Assembly (NCBI RefSeq): GCF_003265345.1
Contig: NZ_QFWW01000020.1
Coordinates: forward strand, 706,790-770,789
Direction of reading: 5' to 3'
From: Lentzea terrae
Lineage (GTDB): Bacteria; Actinomycetota; Actinomycetes; Mycobacteriales; Pseudonocardiaceae
Length of the DNA stretch: 64,000 bases
The position numbers and the translations under genes are program-made. Positions 42,756 through 52,413 of this stretch are shown one piece after another. The notes beneath the pieces are model-generated. The model worked only from the letters and a program-made list of their open reading frames with translations. It searched no databases and had not been told where the DNA came from. Positions within the stretch are counted from its first letter, which is position 1. Each line of letters begins with the position of its first letter.

Positions 42756-43298
42756 TCAAGACAGGTGCACCGACACCGCGTAGTCGCCGTTGCGGAACTC
42801 CTGCCGGTCCCACGTCGCGAACCGCTCGACCAGCCGCAGCCCGGCCTGCGCGCAGTGCTCGTCGTACTCCTCGACCGTGTACCCGCGATCAAGGCTGAAC
42901 CCGGCGATCAGCACTTTCCCGACGTGCCGTGCTACGCCGGCGACGAGCTCGTCCTGCGTGCCGGGCGCGGTGAACAGCGGCACGTTGCCCGCCATGACCA
43001 CGACGTCGAACGTGCGCCCCAAATCGAGCTCGGCCAGGTCGGAGCGCACCCACGTGATGTCCGGCGCGTGCTCCCGCGCGTAGGCGAGCATCGACTCGTC
43101 CAGGTCCGCACCGACCACCTCGATGCCGTGCCTGGCCAGCTCGATCGCCACGCGCCCGGTGCCACACCCGGCGTCCAGCACGGTCTTCGGCGCGAACGCA
43201 CGCACGAACGTCGCCTCGCCGTGCACGTCCATCCCCGACTCGGCGAGCGAGTCGAACCTTCGCTGGTACTCAGCTCCGTTCCACACGTTGCCCAGCAT
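42756..43298 (-). CDS. SAM-dependent methyltransferase (class I)
   Basis: 180 aa from ATG at 43298. SAM motif I VLDAGCGTGRVAIELA, motif II EVVGADLDESML, motif III ITWVRSDLAELDLGRTFDVVVMAGNV. Ends without a substrate-specific domain, so acceptor unknown. Divergent from the SGNH gene (55-bp spacer). Confidence 0.9.
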   Translation of the reverse strand: MLGNVWNGAEYQRRFDSLAESGMDVHGEATFVRAFAPKTVLDAGCGTGRVAIELARHGIEVVGADLDESMLAYAREHAPDITWVRSDLAELDLGRTFDVVVMAGNVPLFTAPGTQDELVAGVARHVGKVLIAGFSLDRGYTVEEYDEHCAQAGLRLVERFATWDRQEFRNGDYAVSVHLS

Positions 43299-43353
43299 AG
43301 ATCCGATGATCGGCGGATACCGTCCGTGCGAGAGCGCTGCCAAGGTCGAATGC

Positions 43354-44529
43354 ATGACGCGCTTTCTGCTGGCAGTGGCGTTGTTGGTGGCGGCAGCCGC
43401 ACCTGCGCAGGCCGCGCCGGCCAGATGGGTCGGCACGTGGGCGACCGCGCCGTCCGCGGCCGTCGCCGGCACCGAGAACGGCTACCCGAACTACTCGATG
43501 CGCAACATCGTCCACGTCAGCGCGGGCGGCCGCGAAATCCGTGTCCGCCTTTCCAACGCCTACGGCCGCACACCGGTCCAGTTCGGCGCCGTGACGGTGG
43601 CCCGCGCGGCCGGCCCGGACACGCCCACCGCGTTGCCCGGCACGATGCGCACCCTGACGTTCGGCGGTTCGGCTTCGATCACCGCCCCGCCCGGCGCCGA
43701 CGTGGTGAGCGACGGCGTGGCGCTGAACGTCCCGGCCGACTCCGACCTCCTGGTCAGCGTCTTCACGCCCTCGCCAGGCGGTCCGGTCACCCACCACTCG
43801 CTGTCCATGCAGAACTCGTACTTCACCCGCGACGGCAACCACACGTCCGACGAGTCCGCCGCGGCCTTCCGCGAACGCACCACGGCCTGGCACTACGTCT
43901 CCGGCGTGGACGTCCGCTCGTCGACGTTGCAAGGCAGCGTCGTGGCCCTCGGCGACTCGATCACCGACGGCGCGAACTCGACGTGGGGCGCGAACCTCCG
44001 CTGGCCCGACCAGCTCGCCGACCGCGTCAACACCCGCATGGGCGTGCTGAACGCGGGCATCAGCGGCAACAGGCTCTTGCTGGACAGCGAATGGGCCGGC
44101 ATCAACGCCGTGGCCCGCCTGAACCGCGACGTCCTGACCCAGCCCGGCGTGCGCTCGGTCATCGTCTTCGAGGGCATCAACGACATCCAGCAAACCCCGC
44201 ACCAGACCGACCCGGCCAAAATCATCGCGGCGCTCAAGCAGATCGCGTCCCGCTCGCACGACCGCGGGTTGCGGGTGATCGGCGCGACCATCACGCCGTT
44301 CAAGGGCTGGCGCAGCTACACCGAGGAGCTGGAGTCGGTGCGCCAGGCCGTCAACGCGTTCATCCGAACCAGCTCCGACTTCGACGCCGTGGTGGACTTC
44401 GACGCGGTGATCCGGGATCCGGCCGACCCGCAGCGGATTCGGCCCGACTACGACCAGGGCGACCACCTGCACCCCGGCGACAAGGGGTTCGAGGCGATGG
44501 CGAAAGCGGTCCGGCTCGCCACGCTGTGA
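43354..44529 (+). CDS. Secreted SGNH/GDSL esterase
   Basis: 391 aa, ATG at 43354, signal peptide (MTRFLLAVALLVAAAAPAQA). Two parts: an N-terminal beta domain (WVGTWATAPSAAV...IRVRLSNAYG) and the GDSL hydrolase with block I GDSITDGANST, block III FEGINDI, and block V DHLHPGDKGFE (catalytic Asp and His). Family cleaves acyl/acetyl esters of carbohydrates or lipids. Upstream spacer is short. Confidence 0.95.
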   Translation: MTRFLLAVALLVAAAAPAQAAPARWVGTWATAPSAAVAGTENGYPNYSMRNIVHVSAGGREIRVRLSNAYGRTPVQFGAVTVARAAGPDTPTALPGTMRTLTFGGSASITAPPGADVVSDGVALNVPADSDLLVSVFTPSPGGPVTHHSLSMQNSYFTRDGNHTSDESAAAFRERTTAWHYVSGVDVRSSTLQGSVVALGDSITDGANSTWGANLRWPDQLADRVNTRMGVLNAGISGNRLLLDSEWAGINAVARLNRDVLTQPGVRSVIVFEGINDIQQTPHQTDPAKIIAALKQIASRSHDRGLRVIGATITPFKGWRSYTEELESVRQAVNAFIRTSSDFDAVVDFDAVIRDPADPQRIRPDYDQGDHLHPGDKGFEAMAKAVRLATL

Positions 44530-44544
44530 CGCTAGGCTCGCCCC

Positions 44545-46341
44545 GTGATCACTCCTGGGGGTAGTGACCTGTGGGCGGACTTCGAAGCGGTGCGGGGCCT
44601 GCCGCACGGCGAGAAACGGACCGGACAGCTCGAGGAGATCGTGTGGCGCGCCGACGTGCACGACGTCCCGCGCCTCACGTTCCTGGGCCGGCAAGCGCTG
44701 GCTGAAGCACATCGGGCCGACGGGCGCTGGGACCTGATCTGGCCGTTGCTCACCACGTGCCTGGACGAGCACCGACACCGGCCGGAGCGGTTCGTCGAAG
44801 ACGAGGCGAACCTGCTCGGCTGGTACGCCTGGCTGGTCTCCTGCATGGTCGACTTCCCGGACCGCTCGCTCGACGAGATCCACAGCGCGCTCGCCGACCT
44901 GGAACGGCGGACCGGGCGCACGGTGCACATGGTGCGACGAGAGATCGCGGTGCACGTCGGTGACTGGGCACAGGCCGAGGAAGAGCTGCGCCGCCAGGAG
45001 CGGGACGAGTGGTGGGACGTCTACCGCATCGAGATCCTGTTGGGTCGTGGCGACGACGAGGAGGCCGTGCGGGTCGCGGCGCCGTTGCTCGATGATCCAG
45101 ACGTCTTCGACGAACGGCTGGTGCGGATGCGGAGCATGATGCTGCTTCCGTTGGCACGTCAGCAGAAGTGGGACGAGGCCGTCGTCACCTACCGGCGGCT
45201 CGTGCGCGGGCTCGCCGAGGTGGAGGGCTGGCTCGAGGACTTCGGCAGGATGGCCGGGTTCTGCGCCCTCACCGGCAACCTCAGCGAAGGCACACAGTGG
45301 TGGGTCGCGGAGTTCGAGGCGCGCAGACGTCCGTTCGCCACGATGGAGTACGCCGCGTCGGCCGCGGTTCTCGCGCGTCGGCTGGGGTGGGACGTCGAGC
45401 CGCAGCTACGTGCGCTGGCAACGGATCTGGCCGCGCGGTTCGACGCCCGCAACGGCACCAGCACGTGCGGCGACCGGATCAGGGCCACGCTGAACACCGA
45501 ACCGCTCAGCGACTTCCTGCCGATCTACCCGTGGAACCTGCCGTCGATCCCAACGCCACCACCAGGACTCGGCGACGAGGAGTTGCTGGATCGCGTCGAG
45601 CTGCACGACCTGCGCTGCGAACCCCACGAAGCGCACGCCTGCCTCGCCCAGGTCCAGGACGACCTGCCACAACCGCTGCAGGCGCGCAGAGACGAGATGA
45701 GGGCCAGGTTCTTCCAGACCGACGAGACACCGGACGTCATCCGGCGCGCGATCCGCACGTATCTGCAGCACGGAGACCGCAGACGGGCCGAGCTGAGCCG
45801 GTGCTGGCTGGGGTTGTGGGTCGCGCACGACGACGCCGACGAGGGCGTCGAGACCGTGGAGCAAGCCGTGCGGGCACTGCACACGATCGGCGAAGGTCAG
45901 GCGTGGGGCGAGTACTGGCTTGCGTACACGTTGAACAGCCTGGGACGACGCCTCGAGGCGGTGCACGCCGTCGCGCGGGGCAAACGCCACGCGGATGATC
46001 CGTTGGTGCTGGGTTCCTTGCAGATGCTGGAAGCAACGCTCACGGGCGCGGCGCCGTACGAGGCCTACGAGACGTTCACCCGCGGCGGCATCCCGGAGAA
46101 GGCACGGGAAGCCCTGTACCAGCTGCCGGAAGCCGCCGAGCTCGACCTGAACGACGTCGTCGGCCACGCACAGCTGCGCGGCACCGTCACCGGCGAGCAC
46201 TGGTACCGGCTGATGGAGGTCAACTTCGCCGCGGAACGGTACGAGGACGCCATCGACGCCGGACTGCGCGCGGCGCCCTGGCTTGAGGAGGCCTGGCACC
46301 TGATCGCCGAGTGCTACCGGCGATCAGGTGCCCAGAACTAA
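44545..46341 (+). CDS. Large helical-repeat (TPR-like) protein
   Basis: 598 aa, GTG at 44545, 15 bp after the SGNH stop. Entirely helical with TPR-like pairs (ALAEAHRADGRWDLIWPLLTTCLDEH; AVVTYRRLVRGLAEVEGWLEDF; EAVHAVARGKRHADDP; ERYEDAIDAGLRAAP) and acidic composition. A proline-rich linker PSIPTPPPGLGD near residue 332 splits it into two halves. No catalytic domain; likely a scaffold or adaptor. No named family recognised. Convergent 4-bp overlap with the LamG gene. Confidence 0.8.
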   Translation: MITPGGSDLWADFEAVRGLPHGEKRTGQLEEIVWRADVHDVPRLTFLGRQALAEAHRADGRWDLIWPLLTTCLDEHRHRPERFVEDEANLLGWYAWLVSCMVDFPDRSLDEIHSALADLERRTGRTVHMVRREIAVHVGDWAQAEEELRRQERDEWWDVYRIEILLGRGDDEEAVRVAAPLLDDPDVFDERLVRMRSMMLLPLARQQKWDEAVVTYRRLVRGLAEVEGWLEDFGRMAGFCALTGNLSEGTQWWVAEFEARRRPFATMEYAASAAVLARRLGWDVEPQLRALATDLAARFDARNGTSTCGDRIRATLNTEPLSDFLPIYPWNLPSIPTPPPGLGDEELLDRVELHDLRCEPHEAHACLAQVQDDLPQPLQARRDEMRARFFQTDETPDVIRRAIRTYLQHGDRRRAELSRCWLGLWVAHDDADEGVETVEQAVRALHTIGEGQAWGEYWLAYTLNSLGRRLEAVHAVARGKRHADDPLVLGSLQMLEATLTGAAPYEAYETFTRGGIPEKAREALYQLPEAAELDLNDVVGHAQLRGTVTGEHWYRLMEVNFAAERYEDAIDAGLRAAPWLEEAWHLIAECYRRSGAQN

Positions 46342-47267
46342 CCCTTCATCCAGCGATACTGCAGGTGGACCTCCCACGGCTTGGCCACCCGGTCGAGGAA
46401 CATCAGGCTGTCCATCCGGCAGTTGCAGGCGTTGCCCTCGCGGTTGTTCTGCGGGTAGCTGCCGCCGATCTTGATCCCGCGCGGGTCGGTGGCCGAGGCC
46501 AGGTCGGGTTCCGGCTCGCCTTCGAGCTTCCACGGATCCCCGGCGACGACGTACTTGCCGTCCAGGGCCTTCCCGTTGCGGTACAACACCATCGCACCGG
46601 AGTCGAAGTCGAACGTGGCCGCGAGGAACACCCATTCGTTCTGCGGCAACAACTTCTGCCAGGGCTCGGCAGCCGCGAACGTTTGCGAGTCACCACCGTC
46701 GACCCGCCGCGCCAAGGCGACGAGCTTCAGCTCGCCGTCGACCTGGATGAGCTCCAGCAGCGCTCGAACCGCATGGCCGTTGGAGTCACCGGAAAGCACG
46801 CCCGCGAGACCGATCGCGCCGTAGAAGTCGTTCGGGTTGGCCGAGTTCGAGTTCGGGGCCGGGTTCTGGCCCGTCATCTTCACCCAGCCCATGATCGACG
46901 CCTGGCGCGTGCCGTTGAACGCCCGTAGCGAAGGCACACCGGTTTCGCGGTACAGACCTGCCTTCCAATCGTCGTTGCCGACGACCGCGGGGTTGATCTG
47001 CTGGAGCTGCAACGAGTTGCGGCTGCGCCAGAACGCGCCGTCCCGCACCCGCATGTCGGCGCCGCCGTTGACCAGCGACAGAGCTGTGCCTGACCGGCCG
47101 CGGTCCTGTTCCAACGCCTTGTTGCCGCGCACCGGGTGTTCGAAGTCGTAGTACGACACCAGGTTGCGGGACAGGGTGGGCAGGACCGTGCCGAACGTGG
47201 CCTGCGCCGGCGCGGCCAGACCGACGCAGAACACCCCGGCCAGGCCGAGCACGAACAGTCGTCTCAT
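46338..47267 (-). CDS. Exported LamG/concanavalin-like protein, copy 1
   Basis: 309 aa. ATG at 47267 (TGATG overlap with the sugar dehydrogenase; AGGGAG seven bases upstream). Signal peptide (MRRLFVLGLAGVFCVGLAAPAQA) and a single LamG-like jelly roll: VSYYDFEHPVRG at the start, SIMGWVKMTGQN, NEWVFLAATFDFDSGAMVLYRNGKAL, and NNREGNACNCRMDSLMFLDR with a CNC cysteine pair near the end. Carbohydrate or protein-binding rather than catalytic, from fold. Duplicated at 49422-50360 beside a second sugar dehydrogenase. Confidence 0.85.
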   Translation of the reverse strand: MRRLFVLGLAGVFCVGLAAPAQATFGTVLPTLSRNLVSYYDFEHPVRGNKALEQDRGRSGTALSLVNGGADMRVRDGAFWRSRNSLQLQQINPAVVGNDDWKAGLYRETGVPSLRAFNGTRQASIMGWVKMTGQNPAPNSNSANPNDFYGAIGLAGVLSGDSNGHAVRALLELIQVDGELKLVALARRVDGGDSQTFAAAEPWQKLLPQNEWVFLAATFDFDSGAMVLYRNGKALDGKYVVAGDPWKLEGEPEPDLASATDPRGIKIGGSYPQNNREGNACNCRMDSLMFLDRVAKPWEVHLQYRWMKG

Positions 47268-49315
47268 CACCGCACTCCCTTGCCGCGCACGTGCAGGTCG
47301 CGCAGTCTGCCGATGTTGTCGAACGAACCGAACCCGACGCGGCCGGACGAGAACGTCTTGTCCACGGCGGTCATCAACGGGTACGGCGAACCGTCCACGT
47401 ACACCGCGATCTCACCGGTATCAACACACTGCTTCACTCGCACGCGATGCCACGCGGTATCGCTGACAGCAGGAGCAGCGCCGACGGAACGCGCGGCATC
47501 CCACTGGTGATCCAGACGCAGCCGATCGGCGTTGTTCACGACGAAGATCCCGTTGTGCGGGTAGATCTTGTTGTCCGACGACAGATGTGCGTAGTAGAAC
47601 TCGGTGTCGGACCGGTAGCCGAACACGATGATCACGTCCCGGTTGGACTCGGCCACCGGAGTGTCGAGCCGCACCTGGGCGTCGACGGTCACGTTGCCGA
47701 ACGCCGGACCCTTCTTCAGCACGGCGTACTCGAACGGACGGCGCGGCCCGGGCCTGGCAACACCGGGTTGTGCCAGCACGACCTCACGGCCGGGGAACTG
47801 CCAGAGCGTCGGCGTCACCGGCTCCCACCACCGCGCCGACGAGGCACCGGCGACGAAATCGTGGCCAGACCGGCAGGAGGCGAAGGTGCGCGCACCCGTC
47901 ACCTTCCAGATCTTGCCGTTCGCCTTGGCCAGCACGTAGAGCTCGCCATCTGCGTCCTGCCCGAACCGCAGATCGACTCGATTGGGGTCGTTGACCAGTG
48001 CCTTGAGCGTGGTCAGCTGACCACCCGCGTAGACCATCATCTCGCGCGTCGAAGCCATCGGCTTCCCGGCGCGCATCTCGCGTTCCTCGGCGTAGTAGAT
48101 GAGACCCTTGACGCCCTCGCCGTAGATGTACTTGCCGCGCAACGACGGGATCTTCGAGCCGCGGTAGACAAAGCCGCCCATCAACGCGTTGCCGCTGTCC
48201 GCGCACGGCCGCGAGCCTGCGATCCGGTTGTGGTCGAACGCGGTCACGGGATAGGTGTAGCCGTACTTCGCGTCGTCCGCGGGCAGCGGGAACACGCCGC
48301 ACGACGGGTCACCCTTGCGGTACGCCCACAGGCCCTCGCGCTCGCTCCAACCGAGGTTGGCTCCCTTGCGCACCTCGTACACGGAGTCGACGGCCTTCTC
48401 GCCGATGTGGCCGAGGAACATCCTGCCGCGGTCCCAGCTGAACCGGTACGGGTCGCGCATGCCGTACGCGTAGATCTCGCCGAGCTTGCCGTCCTGCCCG
48501 ACGAACGGGTTCGACCGCGGGACTCCCCAGCGGCCGTTGGCTCCGTTGGTGCCGAAGGGGTCGACGCGCAGGATCTTGCCCTGCGGCAACGAGAGGTCCT
48601 GCGGCAGCGTCGTCGTGAGGCCGATGCCGCCGTCCCCGGACGCGATGTAGAGCAGGCCGTAGTCCTCGTCCCACCAGTGCGCTTCCGGGTTGAACCCGAT
48701 CTCCTGGAAGCCGTGGATGAACGACGCGTAGCCGACGCGCATGACCTCGCGGTGCGTGCCGTAGAAGACGTCGGCGCGCGGATCGCTCGCCGTCCACTCG
48801 GTGATCACGCCGTGCACCACCGAGTTGGCGGACGGCAGGTCCGGCACCTTGTCCGTCAGCGCCGACCCGGTCTCGGTGTGCACGGTGTAGAACTTGCCGT
48901 TGCGCGCGAACTTCGGGTGGAACGCGGTGAACCCGAAACCGCTGCCGAGGCCGCGGTGGTTGTGGAAGTCGGGCCCCACCACGGCACCGAGGTCCAGGTA
49001 CGCGTGCTGAACCCCGTTCTCCAGCAGGTAGAGCTTGCCGTTCATGTCCGGCACGAACAGCCGGCCGGAGCCGTCCGGCACCTCGCCGAGGTAGTTGATC
49101 CGGTTGTGGCGGCGCAGGCGGGCGTCGGTCGGCGGCGGTACCGGTTTCGACTCCGGCAGCTGCGCCACCTCGGTCAGTTCCAGGCCGATGCCGGAGGCGC
49201 CGGGCGTGGGCAACGGGTCGGCGACCGGCGCATCCGGTTGAGCCGACGCAATGGGCGAGAACAACGCTGAGAGCACGAATGTTGTGACAGCCAAACAAGA
49301 CAACCGTCTGTACAT
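47267..49315 (-). CDS. Secreted PQQ-type sugar dehydrogenase with C-terminal lectin-like domain, copy 1
   Basis: 682 aa. ATG at 49315 after GGGTGG. Signal peptide (MYRRLSCLAVTTFVLSALFSPIASA). Six-bladed sGDH/YliI-type propeller at about 30-490: INYLGEVPDGSGRLFVPDMNGKLYLLE, HNHRGLGSGFGFTAFHP, IASGDGGIG, PQGKILRVDPFG, YGMRDPYRFSW, GANLGWSEREG. Residues about 520-680 form a jelly roll (FGNVTVDAQVRLDTPV, FYYAHLSSDNKIYPHNGIFVVNNADRLRL, RVGFGSFDNI) like the DUF1080 group. Predicted to oxidise aldose sugars with PQQ and Ca2+ outside the membrane; PQQ genes are not in the window. Operator GGAAAGCGCTTTCC 44 bp upstream. Confidence 0.88.
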   Translation of the reverse strand: MYRRLSCLAVTTFVLSALFSPIASAQPDAPVADPLPTPGASGIGLELTEVAQLPESKPVPPPTDARLRRHNRINYLGEVPDGSGRLFVPDMNGKLYLLENGVQHAYLDLGAVVGPDFHNHRGLGSGFGFTAFHPKFARNGKFYTVHTETGSALTDKVPDLPSANSVVHGVITEWTASDPRADVFYGTHREVMRVGYASFIHGFQEIGFNPEAHWWDEDYGLLYIASGDGGIGLTTTLPQDLSLPQGKILRVDPFGTNGANGRWGVPRSNPFVGQDGKLGEIYAYGMRDPYRFSWDRGRMFLGHIGEKAVDSVYEVRKGANLGWSEREGLWAYRKGDPSCGVFPLPADDAKYGYTYPVTAFDHNRIAGSRPCADSGNALMGGFVYRGSKIPSLRGKYIYGEGVKGLIYYAEEREMRAGKPMASTREMMVYAGGQLTTLKALVNDPNRVDLRFGQDADGELYVLAKANGKIWKVTGARTFASCRSGHDFVAGASSARWWEPVTPTLWQFPGREVVLAQPGVARPGPRRPFEYAVLKKGPAFGNVTVDAQVRLDTPVAESNRDVIIVFGYRSDTEFYYAHLSSDNKIYPHNGIFVVNNADRLRLDHQWDAARSVGAAPAVSDTAWHRVRVKQCVDTGEIAVYVDGSPYPLMTAVDKTFSSGRVGFGSFDNIGRLRDLHVRGKGVR

Positions 49316-49358
49316 CCCCACCACCCTGTGGGCCAGGCCGTGGCAGCAGCACGGCAGC

Positions 49359-49372
49359 GGAAAGCGCTTTCC
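49359..49372. promoter_or_regulatory. LacI-type operator GGAAAGCGCTTTCC
   Basis: Perfect 14-bp palindrome with central CG, 44 bp upstream of the first sugar dehydrogenase start. The same element occurs at 55135-55148 and, with one mismatch, at 52400-52413. The form fits binding by a LacI/GalR-family repressor (family knowledge). Confidence 0.8.
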
Positions 49373-49421
49373 ATCGCGGCGGCCACCGGAATCTACCCAG
49401 CTAATAAGGTGGTTACAACCC

Positions 49422-50360
49422 TCAGCTCCGCGGTTTGGTCACCCACTCGTACTGCGCCCGCACCTCCTCCGCGGTCAGCGCACGATCCAGGAACATCAAC
49501 CCGTCCATCCGGCAGTTGCAGGCGTTGGTCTCCCGGCTGTTCTGCGGGTTGCTGCCTCCGATCTTGATCCCGCGCGGGTTCGTCGCCGACGAGAAGTCCG
49601 GCTCAGGAGGTCCCACCACCTTCCACGGATCACCCTTCACCGCGTACGAGCCCTCCACGGGCTTCCCGTCCACGTAGAGCCCGATCGCGTTGTTGTCGAA
49701 GTCGAACGTGCCGGCCAGGAACACCCACTTCCCCGGCGGCACCAGCGTCTTCCACTCGGCCTTGGACACCCAGAACTGCTTGTCGCTGCCGTCCACCCGG
49801 CGGGCGAGCGCGATCAGCTTCATCGAACCGCCGTGGTTCTCCGTCTCCAGCAACGCCCGCGCGGCGTGCCCGTCCGAGTTGCCGGTCAGCACACCGGCGA
49901 ACCCGATGGCGCCGTAGAAGTCGCCGGTGCCGGACGAGTTCGAGTTGCGCGCGGGCGCCTCCCCGGTGATCTTCACCCAGGTCATGATCGACAAAGCGCG
50001 CACCTTGTTGAACGCCTTCATCGACGCGACACCGGAAGAGCTGTAGACGCCCGCCTTCCAGTCGTCGTTGCCCGCCTTGTTCGGCTGCACCTGCTTGAGC
50101 TGCATCGACGTCTTGGAGCCCGGGAACGCGCCGTCCGCGACCCGCATCGCCGCACCGCCGTTGATCAACGAGATCGGCGTGCGCGAGTCGGTCCGGCCGA
50201 TGTCGTCCTCCTTCTTCGCGTCACCGGTCAGCGGGTGCTCGAAGTCGTAGTGGTGCACGACCGCGGAGGCGATGCCGGGGAACACCTCGGAAGGCGGCTG
50301 GGCCTGCGCCGGTGCGGCACAGGCGAGCACCAGAACGAGTCCCGGCAGAGCTTTCCTCAT
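49422..50360 (-). CDS. Exported LamG/concanavalin-like protein, copy 2
   Basis: 312 aa from ATG at 50360 (TGATG overlap with the upstream dehydrogenase; GTG at 50363 also possible). Signal peptide (MRKALPGLVLVLACAAPAQA) and one LamG-like domain closely similar to copy 1: VHHYDFEHPLTGDAKK, MTWVKITGEAPARNSNSSGTGDFYGAIGFAGVL, WVFLAGTFDFDNNAIGLYVDGKP, ETNACNCRMDGLMFLDRALT. The same CNC pair is kept. Probable surface sugar binder acting with the adjacent dehydrogenase. Confidence 0.85.
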   Translation of the reverse strand: MRKALPGLVLVLACAAPAQAQPPSEVFPGIASAVVHHYDFEHPLTGDAKKEDDIGRTDSRTPISLINGGAAMRVADGAFPGSKTSMQLKQVQPNKAGNDDWKAGVYSSSGVASMKAFNKVRALSIMTWVKITGEAPARNSNSSGTGDFYGAIGFAGVLTGNSDGHAARALLETENHGGSMKLIALARRVDGSDKQFWVSKAEWKTLVPPGKWVFLAGTFDFDNNAIGLYVDGKPVEGSYAVKGDPWKVVGPPEPDFSSATNPRGIKIGGSNPQNSRETNACNCRMDGLMFLDRALTAEEVRAQYEWVTKPRS

Positions 50361-52378
50361 CACACGCCCTTCCCGCTGATCCGGAGGTCGGCCACGCGGC
50401 CGATGTTGTCGAACGAGCCGAACCCGACACGGCCGGACGAGAGCGTCCGGTCCACAGCGGTCATCAACGGCTGCGACTGCCCGTCGACGAACACCGCGAT
50501 CGAGCCCGTGTCCGCGCAGTGCGTGATGCGGACCTTGTGCCACTTCATGTCCGTCACGGCGGGCGGTGCGCCGACCGAGCCGTTCCACTGGTCGTCGATG
50601 CGCAGCCGGTCGGCGTTGTCGACGAGGAAGATCCCGTTGTGCGGGTAGATCTTGTTGTCCGACGAGAGATGCGCGTAGTAGAAGCGCGTGTCCGACTGGT
50701 ACCCGAACACGATCACGACGTCGCGGTCCTTCTGCGAGACCGGGGTGTCGAGCCGCACCTGGGCGTCGACGGTGACGTTGCCGAACGCCGGACCCTTGGT
50801 GACGACGGCGTACTCGTTGGGGCGCCGCGGACCTGGCCTCGTAGCACCAGCTTTCGACAGCACGACCTCGTTGCCGGGGAAGCGCCAGCGCGATGTGGTG
50901 ACGGGCTTCCAGTCCCGTGCGGAGGTGACACCGCTGACGACGTCGCTGCCCGGATCACAGGCTTCCAGCGTCTGGATCGTGCCCGTGACCTTCCAGACCT
51001 TGCCGTTCGCCTTGGCCAGCACGTAGAGATCTCCGGCGGCGTCCGTGCCGAACCGCAGATCGACGCGGCTCTTGCCGGCCAGCGTGCGCATCGTCGTGCG
51101 CTTGCCCGCCGAGTCGTACACCGCGAGCTCGAACGTCTTCGCGATCGGCGCGCCGGCCCGCATGTCCTTCTCGTCGGCGTAGTACAGCAGGCCCTTCACG
51201 CCCTCGCCGTAGACGTACTTGCCCTGCAACGCCGGAATCGCCGTGCCGCGGTAGACGAACCCGCCGATCAGCGCGTTGCCGCTGTCCCCGCAGCCGCCAT
51301 TGGGCCGGTTGTGGTCGAAGCCCGCGACGGGATAGGTGTAGCCGAACTTCGCGTCGTCGGCGGGCAACGGGTAGAGCTGGCACTTGGGATCGTTGCGGCG
51401 GTAGGTGAGGTGGCCTTCCCGTTGCCCCCAGCCGAGGTTCGCACCCGGCTTGACCTCGTACACCGACTCGACGACCTTCTCGCCGATGTGGCCGAGGAAC
51501 ATCCTGCCGTTGTGCCAGCTGAAGCGGTACGGGTCGCGCATGCCGATCGCGTACAGCTCGGCCAGCGCACCGGGCTTGCCCAGGTAGGGGTTCGACGGCG
51601 GGATGCCGTACTTCTTGTTGCCGCTGTTGGATCCCGCTGGATCGATGCGCAGGATCTTGCCCTGCGGCACCTTCACGTCCTGCGGCACGTCCGAGCGGTA
51701 GCCGATGCCGCCGTCGCCCACGGCCAGGTACAGCAGGCCGTCCGGGCCGAAGCCGATCTCCTGGAACCCGTGCAGGTACATGGCAAACCCGATGCGCAGC
51801 AGTTCCCGCCTGCTGCCCGCGAACGTGGCCGCGCGAGGATTCGTGGCGGTCCACTCGGTGATCACGCCGTGCACCACCGCGTTCGACGGTGACGGAAGAT
51901 CCGGCTTGCGGTTCTTCAACGCGTCTTTCGCTTCGGTGTGTGCGGTGTAGAACTTGCCGTTCGTCGCGAACTGCGGGTGGAACGCCACGAACCCGAACCC
52001 GCTGCCGAGCCCCTGGTGGTTGTGGAAGGTCGCGCCGATCGTGGCGCGGACGTCGAGGTACGTGCGCTGCCCGCTGCCGTCGCGGTTCAGCGCGTACATC
52101 TTGCCGTTCATGTCCGGCACGAAGAACCGGCCGGAGCCGTCCGGGATCTCGCCGAGGTAGTTGACCCTGTTGTACTGCTTCAACCGGCTGTCACCGGCCG
52201 CGGGCGTGGTCGACGACTGCGGCAGCCGTGCGATCTCCTGCAGCTTGACGCCGATGCCGGACGGTGCGGGCGTCGGGAGCGGGTCGGAGACGGGACCGGG
52301 TTGCGCAGCGGCCTGCGGTACCAACGTGGCCGCGGCAAGGGCCAGCGCGGCAAGGACCGAGAGCGATCGAACGGACAT
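50360..52378 (-). CDS. Secreted PQQ-type sugar dehydrogenase with C-terminal lectin-like domain, copy 2
   Basis: 672 aa, ATG at 52378, signal peptide (MSVRSLSVLAALALAAATLVPQAAA). Same architecture as copy 1: propeller with NYLGEIPDGSGRFFVPDMNGKMY, NHQGLGSGFGFVAFHP, LAVGDGGIGY, PQGKILRIDPAG, GANLGWGQREG, and the jelly roll FGNVTVDAQVRLDTPV. Differences lie in surface loops, so substrate range may differ. Candidate operator 22 bp upstream (GGAAAGCGCTTACC). Confidence 0.88.
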   Translation of the reverse strand: MSVRSLSVLAALALAAATLVPQAAAQPGPVSDPLPTPAPSGIGVKLQEIARLPQSSTTPAAGDSRLKQYNRVNYLGEIPDGSGRFFVPDMNGKMYALNRDGSGQRTYLDVRATIGATFHNHQGLGSGFGFVAFHPQFATNGKFYTAHTEAKDALKNRKPDLPSPSNAVVHGVITEWTATNPRAATFAGSRRELLRIGFAMYLHGFQEIGFGPDGLLYLAVGDGGIGYRSDVPQDVKVPQGKILRIDPAGSNSGNKKYGIPPSNPYLGKPGALAELYAIGMRDPYRFSWHNGRMFLGHIGEKVVESVYEVKPGANLGWGQREGHLTYRRNDPKCQLYPLPADDAKFGYTYPVAGFDHNRPNGGCGDSGNALIGGFVYRGTAIPALQGKYVYGEGVKGLLYYADEKDMRAGAPIAKTFELAVYDSAGKRTTMRTLAGKSRVDLRFGTDAAGDLYVLAKANGKVWKVTGTIQTLEACDPGSDVVSGVTSARDWKPVTTSRWRFPGNEVVLSKAGATRPGPRRPNEYAVVTKGPAFGNVTVDAQVRLDTPVSQKDRDVVIVFGYQSDTRFYYAHLSSDNKIYPHNGIFLVDNADRLRIDDQWNGSVGAPPAVTDMKWHKVRITHCADTGSIAVFVDGQSQPLMTAVDRTLSSGRVGFGSFDNIGRVADLRISGKGV

Positions 52379-52399
52379 CGCACCACCTCGTGGATCGCT

Positions 52400-52413
52400 G
52401 GAAAGCGCTTACC
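52400..52413. promoter_or_regulatory. LacI-type operator, one mismatch
   Basis: GGAAAGCGCTTACC, 13 of 14 bases as at 49359, 22 bp before the second dehydrogenase start and overlapping a plausible promoter position. Confidence 0.75.
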
